Below are positions 46,337 through 54,100 of a stretch of DNA of 64,000 bases, one piece after another. The stretch lies in NCBI RefSeq assembly GCF_017051705.1, contig NZ_JAFIDJ010000001.1:1393786-1457785 (forward strand), written 5' to 3'. The notes under the pieces are model-generated. The model was not told the DNA's origin, ran no database searches, and saw nothing but the letters and a program-made list of their open reading frames with translations. This DNA is from Algoriphagus lutimaris (GTDB lineage: Bacteria > Bacteroidota > Bacteroidia > Cytophagales > Cyclobacteriaceae). The position numbers were made by a program, and so were the translations under genes. Position 1 is the stretch's first letter; every line of letters begins with the position of its first letter.

Positions 46337-47108
46337 GGGAAGCTTCTATTTGTTGAGCTATAAAAACAAAATCTGATACGTCCAATTGCTCGGCACGCTT
46401 ATCCATTAAAGGGTTGGTCTTTAAATCTTCTGGAAGTTGGAAGGATTTCAATGAATTCCTCAACGTTTTCCTTCTATTTCCAAAACCTCCTTTTACCACC
46501 TGAAAAAATAATTTTTCATTACAGTCCAGGTTCTTCACTTTATTCCTAACCAATCGGATTACACCTGAGTTCACTCTTGGAGGAGGATCAAATACTTCAG
46601 GAGGAACAGAAAAAAGGTATTCTATATCATAATAAGCCTGAAGAAGCACAGACAAAATTCCGTAATCTTTATTCCCTTTTGGAGATGCAATTCTTTCTGC
46701 TACCTCTTTTTGGAGCATACAAACCACTTCTGTTACTTGATCTCTCACTTCCAGAACCTTAAAGAAAATCTGTGAAGAAATATTGTATGGAAAGTTTCCT
46801 GCTATGGCATATTGATCTGGAATTACTTTTTTAAAATCGTATTTCAAATAATCCCCATAGATAATTCTATCGCCAAGCTCAGGATATTTCTTATTTAAGT
46901 ACTCTATTGACTCTTTATCAATATCAATAAGGTACAACTCGAGGTCTGATTTTAGTAAATAATCTGTGAGCACACCCATTCCAGGCCCAATTTCCAAGAC
47001 CTTGGTCACTCCTCCATGCCCTTTGACCGCCAAAGCTATTCGCTCTGCTATACTTAAATCGGTCAAAAAGTGCTGGCCAAGATGTTTTTTGGCTCTGACT
47101 TTTTCCAT
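46323..47108 (-). CDS. rsmA: 16S rRNA dimethyladenosine transferase
   Basis: A 261-residue KsgA/RsmA. KKHLGQHFLTD, the SAM-binding LEIGPGMGVLTDYLL and the catalytic NFPYNISSQIF (N-F-P-Y) are clear, as is the C-terminal region with PRVNSGVIRLV. It dimethylates two adenines near the 3' end of 16S rRNA. It overlaps mgtE by 14 bases. Confidence 0.96.
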   Translation of the reverse strand: MEKVRAKKHLGQHFLTDLSIAERIALAVKGHGGVTKVLEIGPGMGVLTDYLLKSDLELYLIDIDKESIEYLNKKYPELGDRIIYGDYLKYDFKKVIPDQYAIAGNFPYNISSQIFFKVLEVRDQVTEVVCMLQKEVAERIASPKGNKDYGILSVLLQAYYDIEYLFSVPPEVFDPPPRVNSGVIRLVRNKVKNLDCNEKLFFQVVKGGFGNRRKTLRNSLKSFQLPEDLKTNPLMDKRAEQLDVSDFVFIAQQIEASRGNH

Positions 47109-47144
47109 CGGTTAGCTCTGATTATTTTTTATAAATTGCAGCTT

Positions 47145-47152
47145 CAAAAATA
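47145..47152 (-). promoter_or_regulatory. Candidate -7 element (TATTTTTG)
   Basis: Minus-strand TATTTTTG, an exact TAnnTTTG match, 37 bases upstream of ksgA and likely driver of the ksgA-mgtE-dehydrogenase unit. The A/T-rich context reduces its weight. Confidence 0.4.
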
Positions 47153-47227
47153 AGAGAATATTCCTAAAGGACTACAGTGTACTTTGGCATGCAATTAAAA
47201 GCCAATTATCGCAAAGCCCAAAATTAT

Positions 47228-48250
47228 ATGAACATAAGAAAGAGTAAACCCATCATTGGGATAAGTATCGGAGATATTAACGGAGTCGGGATTGAAGTAA
47301 CGCTCAAGGCTTTATCTGATAATCGTATCTTCAAAAACTTTACCCCTCTCATTTATGGGCATGGCAAAGCAATCTCATTCTATAAGAAGATCCTGAATAT
47401 TGATGATTTTAATTTTGTTCAGATTAAATCCATGAATGAAATCCAACACAAGCGTGTCAATGTCATCAACGTCATGGAGGAATGTCCAGAAGTGATACCA
47501 GGAGTAGAAACGCAAGAAGCTGGAAAAATGGCTATCGAGGCGATTTCTCAAGCTTTGGAGGATCTTAAAAATGGTCATATTCAAGCCTTGGTAACTGCTC
47601 CAGTCAATAAAAATAACATCAATTCAGAGGAATTGCATTTTGTGGGACATACTGAATACATCACAGCCTCCGTTGGAGCAAAAGAAAGTTTGATGTTAAT
47701 GGTTTCGGACTCACTTCGAGTAGGATTGGTAACAGGCCATATTCCTTTGGCACAAGTCGCTCAAGCAGTGACCAAAGAAAAGATCATTCAAAAATCGAAT
47801 TTGCTATTAAACACCTTGGTAAAGGATTTTGGCATTACCAAACCGAAGATTGCGATCCTAGGATTGAACCCACATGCTGGAGAAGATGGATTACTGGGCA
47901 AAGAAGAGGAAGAAATCATCAAACCTGCCATTCGTGAATTGAAAGACCAAAATAAAATGGTGTTTGGACCTTATCCTTCGGATGGATTCTTTGGAATGAT
48001 GCACCAATCAAAATTTGACGGGGTTTTGGCCATGTACCACGATCAAGGCTTAATCCCTTTCAAATCCATTGCATTCAGTTCTGGAGTGAATTTCACTTCG
48101 GGCTTGCCGATCATAAGAACTTCCCCTGATCACGGAACTGCCTATAATATTGCAGGCAAAAATGTGGCGGATGAAGGTTCGATGAGGGCGGCAATTTTCC
48201 TTGCATCAGACATTATTTCCCAGCATGAACAGGAAAACCAAGAGAGTTAG
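47228..48250 (+). CDS. pdxA: 4-hydroxythreonine-4-phosphate dehydrogenase
   Basis: A 340-residue PdxA of vitamin B6 synthesis. I chose ATG 47228 (MNIRKSKPIIGISIGDINGVG), matching the family N-terminus; a GTG 17 codons upstream would overlap a TACTTTG-like promoter at 47180. Conserved blocks are LVTAPVNKNNI, HFVGHTEYIT, VTGHIPLAQV, AILGLNPHAGEDGLLGKEE, PSDGFFG, YHDQGLIPFKSIAF and RTSPDHGTAYNIAGK, containing the metal-binding His residues. Confidence 0.93.
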   Translation: MNIRKSKPIIGISIGDINGVGIEVTLKALSDNRIFKNFTPLIYGHGKAISFYKKILNIDDFNFVQIKSMNEIQHKRVNVINVMEECPEVIPGVETQEAGKMAIEAISQALEDLKNGHIQALVTAPVNKNNINSEELHFVGHTEYITASVGAKESLMLMVSDSLRVGLVTGHIPLAQVAQAVTKEKIIQKSNLLLNTLVKDFGITKPKIAILGLNPHAGEDGLLGKEEEEIIKPAIRELKDQNKMVFGPYPSDGFFGMMHQSKFDGVLAMYHDQGLIPFKSIAFSSGVNFTSGLPIIRTSPDHGTAYNIAGKNVADEGSMRAAIFLASDIISQHEQENQES

Positions 48251-48326
48251 ATAAAAAATTGGCTAGATTTCCGCAGCTAACCAAATATTATTTTACAATC
48301 TATTTTATCCTATTTAAATAATTCCC

Positions 48327-48334
48327 TAAATTTG
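48327..48334 (+). promoter_or_regulatory. Candidate -7 element (TAAATTTG)
   Basis: Exact TAnnTTTG match 26 bases before the DUF177 start codon, suitable to drive DUF177-rpmF. No clear -33 TTG was seen. Confidence 0.45.
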
Positions 48335-48346
48335 CGGTCTTAAATC

Positions 48347-48357
48347 GAGAGGAGGAA
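48347..48357 (+). promoter_or_regulatory. Strong Shine-Dalgarno for GTG-start DUF177 gene
   Basis: GAGAGGAGGAA, a near-perfect anti-16S complement, ends two to four bases before GTG 48360. Bacteroidota rarely rely on such sites, so it may compensate for the GTG start and fixes the start choice. Confidence 0.55.
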
Positions 48358-48359
48358 TC

Positions 48360-48926
48360 GTGAAATTCTGGAGAACCTTTGATATTGAGGTAATTAAGTT
48401 CGTTGAGGGAAGACACGAAATCGACTTCGAAATCGACGATTCGTTCTTTCAACATTTTGAAGACAATCATCTTGTCGAAAAAGGCAATTTGACCGTACGG
48501 GTCAATATGAAAAAAGGTGCCAATTTGATAGAAATGGATTTCCTTATTCAAGGAAAAGTCAGACTGACTTGTGACAGAAGTCTTGAGGAGTATGACCAGC
48601 CCTTAGATATTCGTGAAACCATGATCTATAAATATGGTAGTGAAGAAGTAGAAATCAATGAAGATGTCATAATGATTACGAGGGACACTCCTTCAGTCAA
48701 TGTGGCTCAATTGATCTATGAATTCATTCTGATCAACCTTCCTGCAAAAAAAATCCATCCTGATTACCGTAATGAATTGGATGATGATGATTTTGAAGGA
48801 GAAGGTGGAATTGTCTATTTGGATGATGATTTTGACGAAGATGAACTTGAGGACAACTCAGAAGAAGAAACAAAAGAAATTGATCCCCGCTGGGCATCAT
48901 TAAAAAATTTAAAAAACAAGGAATAA
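48360..48926 (+). CDS. DUF177 (YceD-like) protein
   Basis: A 188-residue protein of the DUF177 family, always found next to rpmF and needed for 23S rRNA maturation in several bacteria. The conserved core includes LIQGKVRLTCDRSLEEYDQPLDIRE-like residues (the Cys-containing strand) and the DVIMITRD and VNVAQLIYEFILINLPAKKI segments. The C-terminal tail is extremely acidic. It begins with GTG 48360 under a strong Shine-Dalgarno. rpmF follows after 18 bases. Confidence 0.88.
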   Translation: MKFWRTFDIEVIKFVEGRHEIDFEIDDSFFQHFEDNHLVEKGNLTVRVNMKKGANLIEMDFLIQGKVRLTCDRSLEEYDQPLDIRETMIYKYGSEEVEINEDVIMITRDTPSVNVAQLIYEFILINLPAKKIHPDYRNELDDDDFEGEGGIVYLDDDFDEDELEDNSEEETKEIDPRWASLKNLKNKE

Positions 48927-48944
48927 TCATAAACCACATATAAA

Positions 48945-49136
48945 ATGGCACATCCTAAACGAAAAATTTCGAAAACCAGAAGAGATAAAAGAAGAACTCA
49001 TTATAAATTAGAGGCTCCTGGTTTGGCTAAATGCCCAACTACTGGCGAAATGCACTTGCCGCACAGAGCGTTCTGGTTGGACGGTAAATTGTACTACAAA
49101 GGACAAGTTATCATTGAAAAAGAAGTACTAGCTTAA
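48945..49136 (+). CDS. rpmF: 50S ribosomal protein L32
   Basis: The 63-residue protein starts [16 protein letters not shown] and ends with ALP-type residues. Only one Cys ([13 protein letters not shown]) is seen, so it is a zinc-poor L32 variant that keeps the GEMHLPHRA loop. The DUF177-rpmF pair is a conserved ribosome-assembly neighbourhood. A terminator follows. Confidence 0.95.
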   Translation: MAHPKRKISKTRRDKRRTHYKLEAPGLAKCPTTGEMHLPHRAFWLDGKLYYKGQVIIEKEVLA

Positions 49137-49156
49137 TAAGCTATTTCAGTAATATT

Positions 49157-49189
49157 AAAATCCATTCTTGGTTTAAGAATGGATTTTTT
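49157..49189 (+). terminator. Terminator after rpmF
   Basis: A perfect 13-bp stem (49157-49169 with 49175-49187) with a 5-base loop and T-tail, 20 bases after the rpmF stop. It separates rpmF from fabH. Confidence 0.88.
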
Positions 49190-49332
49190 GTTTTAATAGG
49201 AATTCAATTCCCTGTCTTTCAGTATATTGATAACCGTTGGTAGTTTTTGTTTTGGTGGTCAGAGACAATTATAATATTTTTGGCAATTCCCAAAGGAAGT
49301 ACACCAACCTTTCATCCCATTTTAAGGAGTTT

Positions 49333-49340
49333 TATATTTG
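49333..49340 (+). promoter_or_regulatory. Candidate -7 element of fabH (TATATTTG)
   Basis: Exact TAnnTTTG match; a weak TTTC lies 19 bases upstream. Transcription would begin near 49347, so the in-frame upstream codons from 49247 are untranslated and ATG 49367 is the start. Confidence 0.5.
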
Positions 49341-49366
49341 GGGCTCCTTACTATAACCAAAAAATA

Positions 49367-50365
49367 ATGGACAAAATCAGAGCCATGGTAACCGGAGTTC
49401 AAGGATATGTTCCTGAATACCGTTTAACCAATAAAGAACTTGAAACTCTGGTAGATACCAACGACGAGTGGATTTACACAAGAACAGGCATTAAAGAGAG
49501 AAGAATCCTTAAAGGTGAAAACCAAGGTACTTCTGTCATGGCAGTAGAAGCAATCAAAGGCTTGCTTGAAAAAACGCAAACCGATCCTCTAGATATTGAT
49601 TTGATTATTTGTGCTACAGTTACTCCTGACATGCCTTTCCCGGCAACTGCAAATATTATTGCAGACAAAGTCGGTGCAAAAAATAGCTTCAGCTTTGATA
49701 TTGCAGCTGCTTGTTCTGGCTTCCTGTATGCTATGCAGGTAGGAAGTCAGTTTATCCAAACTGGTCAACACAAAAAGGTAATCGTGGTAGGGGCTGATAA
49801 AATGTCTTCTATAGTGAATTACGAAGACAGGACTACCTGTATTCTTTTTGGTGATGGAGCTGGTGCTATTTTATTGGAACCTACCACTGAAGAACTTGGA
49901 ATAATGGATGCCTTGCTTCACGCTGATGGATCAGGAGCTCCTTATCTCAATATGAAAGCAGGAGGAAGCATGAAACCTGCCACCCATGAAACTGTAGATG
50001 CGAGAGAGCATTTCGCAGCCCAAGAAGGGTCTACAGTTTTCAAATTTGCGGTAACCAATATGGCTGATGTTAGTGCTGAAGTAATGGAGAGAAATAACCT
50101 TACCAGTGATGATGTTGCTTGGCTGGTACCACATCAAGCAAACAAGAGAATCATTGATGCGACCTCAAGCAGAATGGGCATCGGATCTGACAAAGTGATG
50201 ATGAACATTGAAAAGTATGGCAATACTACTGCAGCTACACTTCCGCTTTGTCTTTGGGACTACGAAAGCCAATTGAAAAAAGGAGATAATTTGATTCTTG
50301 CTGCATTTGGAGGCGGCTTTACTTGGGGTGCACTTTATTTGAAATGGGCTTACGACCCTAAGTAA
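49367..50365 (+). CDS. fabH: Beta-ketoacyl-ACP synthase III
   Basis: A 332-residue FabH that starts fatty-acid synthesis by condensing acetyl- or branched acyl-CoA with malonyl-ACP. The catalytic Cys 116 lies in [12 protein letters not shown], with His in [10 protein letters not shown] and Asn in [25 protein letters not shown] is the typical CoA-binding start. The longer frame back to 49247 has no resemblance to FabH and contains a promoter, so ATG 49367 is preferred; an ATG six codons later is possible. Confidence 0.94.
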   Translation: MDKIRAMVTGVQGYVPEYRLTNKELETLVDTNDEWIYTRTGIKERRILKGENQGTSVMAVEAIKGLLEKTQTDPLDIDLIICATVTPDMPFPATANIIADKVGAKNSFSFDIAAACSGFLYAMQVGSQFIQTGQHKKVIVVGADKMSSIVNYEDRTTCILFGDGAGAILLEPTTEELGIMDALLHADGSGAPYLNMKAGGSMKPATHETVDAREHFAAQEGSTVFKFAVTNMADVSAEVMERNNLTSDDVAWLVPHQANKRIIDATSSRMGIGSDKVMMNIEKYGNTTAATLPLCLWDYESQLKKGDNLILAAFGGGFTWGALYLKWAYDPK

Positions 50366-50394
50366 ATTGATTAATAAATATAATAATTGAATAT

Positions 50395-50958
50395 ATGGCT
50401 AGTACTGCAGATTTTAAAAATGGGCTTTGTCTGGTAATGAACAATGAAATTTATTCCATTGTTGATTTCCAGCACGTAAAACCTGGAAAAGGTGCTGCTT
50501 TTGTGAGAACAAAATTGAAAGGATTGACCAATGGTAAAACCTTGGATAAGACTTTTAATGCTGGTGAAAAAGTAGAAACTGCGAGAGTTGAAAAAAGACC
50601 TCATCAGTTCTTGTACAAGGATGATATGGGGTACCATTTCATGGATACCAACACCTTCGAGCAAATACCTATTGAGGAGAAATTGATCGAAAGACCAGAT
50701 TTATTGAAAGATGGACAAATGGTTGATATCCTTATTCATGATGAAACTGAAACTCCTATTTCTGTGGAATTACCTCCTTTCGTAGAATTAATGATTACCT
50801 ACACAGAACCAGGGATTAAAGGAGATACTGCAACCAACGCGCTTAAACCGGCTACCCTAGAAACTGGAGCAACTGTAATGGTTCCTTTATTTGTAGAACA
50901 GGATATCATGATTAAAGTGGATACCAGAGATGGATCCTATTCTGAAAGAGTAAAATAA
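50395..50958 (+). CDS. efp: Elongation factor P
   Basis: A 187-residue EF-P that rescues ribosomes stalled at polyproline. Three OB-like domains are present. The tip loop carries Lys 32 in [14 protein letters not shown], and [22 protein letters not shown] and [20 protein letters not shown] reproduce the middle and last domains. The Ala/Pro-rich linker of AccB next door would be a client in principle. A strong terminator follows. Confidence 0.96.
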   Translation: MASTADFKNGLCLVMNNEIYSIVDFQHVKPGKGAAFVRTKLKGLTNGKTLDKTFNAGEKVETARVEKRPHQFLYKDDMGYHFMDTNTFEQIPIEEKLIERPDLLKDGQMVDILIHDETETPISVELPPFVELMITYTEPGIKGDTATNALKPATLETGATVMVPLFVEQDIMIKVDTRDGSYSERVK

Positions 50959-50964
50959 TTAACT

Positions 50965-51001
50965 TAGCTGAAATCAATACTGATTGAATTCAGCTATTTT
51001 T
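50965..51001 (+). terminator. Terminator after efp
   Basis: A 14-bp stem with one mismatch (50965-50978 with 50983-50996, TAGCTGAA.../...TTCAGCTA), loop ACTG, followed by five Ts. The accB-accC unit starts after it. Confidence 0.87.
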
Positions 51002-51021
51002 ATTTAAACCCAATTCTGAAC

Positions 51022-51033
51022 TGTCCTAGGACA
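51022..51033. promoter_or_regulatory. 12-bp perfect palindrome upstream of accB
   Basis: TGTCCTAGGACA, self-complementary over 12 bases, ending 19 bases before the accB ATG and 21 bases after the efp terminator T-tail. Position suggests an operator in the accBC promoter; no regulator family can be named. Confidence 0.4.
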
Positions 51034-51052
51034 TTCTTTAAAAAACGAGACT

Positions 51053-51526
51053 ATGAAACCTAAAGAGATTCAAGAGCTAATCGATTATATCTCAAATTCA
51101 GGCTTAGCTGAAGTAAAAATTAAAACAGATGAGTTTGAGTTGTCTATTAAAAAAGATTCATCCAATGTACGTGTAGTGGAAGCTGCTCCAGCTCCTGCAC
51201 CAGTTGCAGCTGCGCCTACCCCAGCACCAGCTGCTGCACCGGCACCTTCTGCACCGGCACCTGCGCCTACAGAAAACTCTAATTTAGTTGAAATAAAATC
51301 ACCAATGATTGGTACCTTTTATTTGACTCCTAACCCAGACTCTCCTGCATTTGTTAATGTTGGAGACACTGTGAAACCTGGACAAACAGTTTGTATTATC
51401 GAAGCAATGAAACTTTTCAATGAAATTGAATCTGAAGTTTCAGGAAAAATTGTAAAAATCTTGGTTACTAACTCTACTCCTGTAGAGTATGATCAACCTT
51501 TATTCCTAGTAGATCCTGCTGGTTAA
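51053..51526 (+). CDS. accB: Acetyl-CoA carboxylase biotin carboxyl carrier protein
   Basis: A 157-residue BCCP. The N-terminal domain (about 1-42) is followed by an Ala/Pro linker (about 43-75) and the biotinyl domain with biotin Lys 120 in [34 protein letters not shown] is the BCCP thumb region typical of AccB. Paired with accC 27 bases downstream. Confidence 0.96.
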   Translation: MKPKEIQELIDYISNSGLAEVKIKTDEFELSIKKDSSNVRVVEAAPAPAPVAAAPTPAPAAAPAPSAPAPAPTENSNLVEIKSPMIGTFYLTPNPDSPAFVNVGDTVKPGQTVCIIEAMKLFNEIESEVSGKIVKILVTNSTPVEYDQPLFLVDPAG

Positions 51527-51553
51527 TAATTTTTCCAACTAAACTATAAAACC

Positions 51554-52903
51554 GTGTTTAACAAGATACTTATTGCCAATAGAGGTGAAATAGCATTACG
51601 AGTGATCCGAACTTGCAAGGAAATGGGGATCAAAACGGTTGCTGTTTATTCTACTGCTGACAAAGACAGTCTTCATGTAAGATTCGCTGACGAAGCGGTT
51701 TGCATAGGTCCTGCTCCAAGTCGGGATTCTTATTTGAACATACCAAGAATCATTGCTGCTGCAGAAATCACCAATGCAGACGCCATACATCCAGGCTATG
51801 GATTCCTTTCAGAAAATGCTGAGTTTTCCAGAATTTGTGAAGAATATGGTATTAAATTCATTGGTGCCAGCCCTGAAATGATTGGCAAAATGGGTGACAA
51901 GGCTACTGCCAAAGCTACTATGAGAGAAGCTGGTGTGCCAACTGTCCCAGGTTCTGAAGGACTATTGGAATCCATTGAGCAAGGTATAAAGCTTGCAAAT
52001 GAAATGGGATACCCTGTAATTCTAAAAGCTACTGCTGGTGGCGGTGGCCGAGGAATGAGAATTGTCAAAGAAGAAAGCGGCTTCAAAAAAGCTTGGGATG
52101 ATGCAAGAATGGAATCAGGTGCTGCCTTCGGAAATGATGGTCTTTACTTGGAAAAATTCGTAGAAGAACCAAGACATATTGAAATCCAGATCATTGGTGA
52201 TAAAAATGGAAGAGCTTGTCACCTTTCCGAGAGAGATTGTTCTATTCAAAGAAGACATCAAAAACTGGTAGAAGAAACTCCTTCTCCATTTATCACTGAT
52301 GAATTAAGAAAAGCCATGGGTGAAGCGGCTATCAAAGGCGCCGAAGCAATAGGCTATGAAGGAGCCGGAACCATTGAGTTTTTAGTGGACAAAAACCGCA
52401 ACTTCTACTTCATGGAGATGAATACCAGGATTCAGGTAGAACATCCGATTACCGAGGAAGTAACAGATTTTGATTTGATCAAAGAACAAATCAAGGTGGC
52501 TGCAGGAGATGTCATTAGTGGCAAAAACTACATTCCTAAACTTTATGCCATGGAATGTCGAATCAATGCAGAAGATCCTGCGAATGGATTCAGACCTAGC
52601 CCGGGAAGAATTCAAAACTTACATATCCCTGGAGGTAGAGGAGTCAGAGTGGATTCACATGTTTATGCTGGGTATGTAATCCCTCCTAACTATGATTCCA
52701 TGATTGCTAAACTTATTGTAAGCGGTCAGTCTAGAGAAGAGGTAATTGTTAGAATGAAAAGAGCCTTGGAGGAGTTTGTCATTGATGGTATCAAAACCAC
52801 CATTCCTTTCCACTTGGCCCTATTGGAAGACCCTGAGTTCAAAGCAGGGAATTTCACCACCAAATTCCTGGAAACATTTGATTTCTCTGTGATAAAAAAA
52901 TAA
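51554..52903 (+). CDS. accC: Acetyl-CoA carboxylase, biotin carboxylase subunit
   Basis: A 449-residue ATP-grasp biotin carboxylase that carboxylates the biotin on Acc[34 protein letters not shown], the glycine-rich ATP loop [66 protein letters not shown] and RINAEDP are conserved. The start is GTG 51554, fixed by the family N-terminus. Confidence 0.97.
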   Translation: MFNKILIANRGEIALRVIRTCKEMGIKTVAVYSTADKDSLHVRFADEAVCIGPAPSRDSYLNIPRIIAAAEITNADAIHPGYGFLSENAEFSRICEEYGIKFIGASPEMIGKMGDKATAKATMREAGVPTVPGSEGLLESIEQGIKLANEMGYPVILKATAGGGGRGMRIVKEESGFKKAWDDARMESGAAFGNDGLYLEKFVEEPRHIEIQIIGDKNGRACHLSERDCSIQRRHQKLVEETPSPFITDELRKAMGEAAIKGAEAIGYEGAGTIEFLVDKNRNFYFMEMNTRIQVEHPITEEVTDFDLIKEQIKVAAGDVISGKNYIPKLYAMECRINAEDPANGFRPSPGRIQNLHIPGGRGVRVDSHVYAGYVIPPNYDSMIAKLIVSGQSREEVIVRMKRALEEFVIDGIKTTIPFHLALLEDPEFKAGNFTTKFLETFDFSVIKK

Positions 52904-52922
52904 ACCAACCTTTTACCAAGTA

Positions 52923-52949
52923 AAAAGCTGTCCACAGGGCAGCTTTTTT
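52923..52949. terminator. Terminator between accC and convergent lipoprotein gene
   Basis: An 11-bp stem (52923-52933 with 52937-52947, one G-U pair) and 3-base loop with six Ts at its 3' side and As on the left. It ends the accBC unit and probably also the minus-strand lipoprotein pair. Confidence 0.85.
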
Positions 52950-52964
52950 GTTTACTTGATATAT

Positions 52965-53432
52965 TTAAATACCAGAAAAACCCACGTCGAAAGTAATTGT
53001 TTTGCTCCAAAGCCAAAGTACTAATGGGACGGAAATCACAGTCAGCAATGTAGCACCCTTATTCAACTTCTTTACTTTTATCATATTGATTTCAGAAATA
53101 GGAACACCTGTTTCAATCGGAACTCTTAATCTTTTATTGTTTTTCTGTGTAAATAAACCTTGGATTGAATCATTTCTAACTTCGGAATAGGTAATATCAT
53201 AACTGACACTATCCTTGGTTAGAACAAACAAGTCATCGCCTTCAGAAATACGTGAGAGTTGTCTTGGCTCAAAATACTTGCTCCTTTCTTCTACGGCTAG
53301 ATTTGGTTTGATCCAATCTACCTTCTGATAAGTTTTGCATGAGGTTCCAACTAAAAACACCATCAAAAAGAGCCCCATTTGGCATCTAAAAGGGAACAGT
53401 CTAAATCGATATTTAGGAAGATTAAATGTCAT
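52965..53432 (-). CDS. Tandem paralogous lipoprotein B
   Basis: A 155-residue hypothetical lipoprotein, paralogous to the upstream gene. It has a lipobox ending MVFLVGTSC and a mature start CKTYQKVDWIKP, followed by EERSKYFEPRQLSRISEGDD, DSIQGLF and a C-terminal hydrophobic helix (GATLLTVISVPLVLWLW). The start at 53432 overlaps the upstream gene by 11 bases; an ATG at 53378 gives a shorter and more typical signal peptide. No domain family is recognised. Confidence 0.7.
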   Translation of the reverse strand: MTFNLPKYRFRLFPFRCQMGLFLMVFLVGTSCKTYQKVDWIKPNLAVEERSKYFEPRQLSRISEGDDLFVLTKDSVSYDITYSEVRNDSIQGLFTQKNNKRLRVPIETGVPISEINMIKVKKLNKGATLLTVISVPLVLWLWSKTITFDVGFSGI

Positions 53433-53877
53433 CTAAATAATCTACTAGATCAGACATACCTTGATTAAATATCACTCCCCAAAAAATAAATAAAGACATC
53501 ACTGGCACCCCAATACCTACTCCTAAAGTTGTACCCAAATTAAACTTTCTAACTCTTAACTCTTCTATTTCCGAAAATGCAACCCTTCTGGAGCTCGGAA
53601 ATTCAATAGTTTGATTTTCAAACTTCCAAAATAATCCTTGAATGGAATCATTTACCGATTCAGAATAGATCAAATAGTATTTTTTAGAATTACTGGCTAT
53701 CACCTTTAAGCTATCTCCTTCCTTGATTCTTGAAATCTGTCTAGGTTCAAAAGACACACTCCTTTCTTCTTTTGGTACCTTGGGTTTGATCCAATCGATA
53801 TTCTGATACGTCTTGCAATTGGAAAAGCAAAATACCAAAAGAATTGACATACAATATTTTGAAAATATAGGACGCAT
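53422..53877 (-). CDS. Tandem paralogous lipoprotein A
   Basis: A hypothetical lipoprotein. I chose ATG 53877 (MRPIFSKYCMSILLVFCFSNC, lipobox Cys) because the frame upstream is poor in coding signal and contains a long inverted repeat. The mature start CKTYQNIDWIKPKVP, then EERSVSFEPRQISRIKEGD, ESVNDSIQGLFW and a C-terminal membrane-type helix (LGVGIGVPVMSLFIFWGVIF) all match the downstream gene in order, showing a tandem duplication. Function unknown. Confidence 0.7.
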   Translation of the reverse strand: MRPIFSKYCMSILLVFCFSNCKTYQNIDWIKPKVPKEERSVSFEPRQISRIKEGDSLKVIASNSKKYYLIYSESVNDSIQGLFWKFENQTIEFPSSRRVAFSEIEELRVRKFNLGTTLGVGIGVPVMSLFIFWGVIFNQGMSDLVDYLDDI

Positions 53878-53911
53878 ATTTTTCCTTTGGATAAAGCTCG
53901 AAAAATGTCTC

Positions 53912-53970
53912 AAAAGCTTAAAATTTTTGATTTTAATTTTTTTGTAATTCTTACTAAAATCAAGCTTTTT
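53912..53970. repeat. Bipartite inverted repeat in the lipoprotein/cytochrome intergenic region
   Basis: AAAAGCTT (53912-53919) and GATTTTA (53929-53935) mirror TAAAATC (53955-53961) and AAGCTTTT (53962-53969), giving 15 paired bases with a 9-base bulge. On the plus strand a T follows. It lies in the 223-base gap between two divergent units, where an A/T hairpin (54058-54076) also precedes the cytochrome gene. No clear promoter could be marked. Confidence 0.4.
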
Positions 53971-54100
53971 ATTAGGCAAAAACACTAATTTCCAATACAT
54001 TAGACAATAAAAAAATGAATTCAATTATTCTTTTTTTTATTAAAAATCAACCGACTTTTATAAAAATTTTTTATAACTTAAGGCCGTAAAACTTTCTCAA

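Noticed and set aside
49247-49366. N-terminal extension of fabH by 40 codons
   Set aside because: It does not resemble FabH, contains the TATATTTG promoter element, and the family start fits ATG 49367.
53878-54024. Extension of lipoprotein A to an ATG at 54024
   Set aside because: It would place 49 residues before the signal peptide and overlaps an inverted repeat; the lipobox fits the start at 53877.
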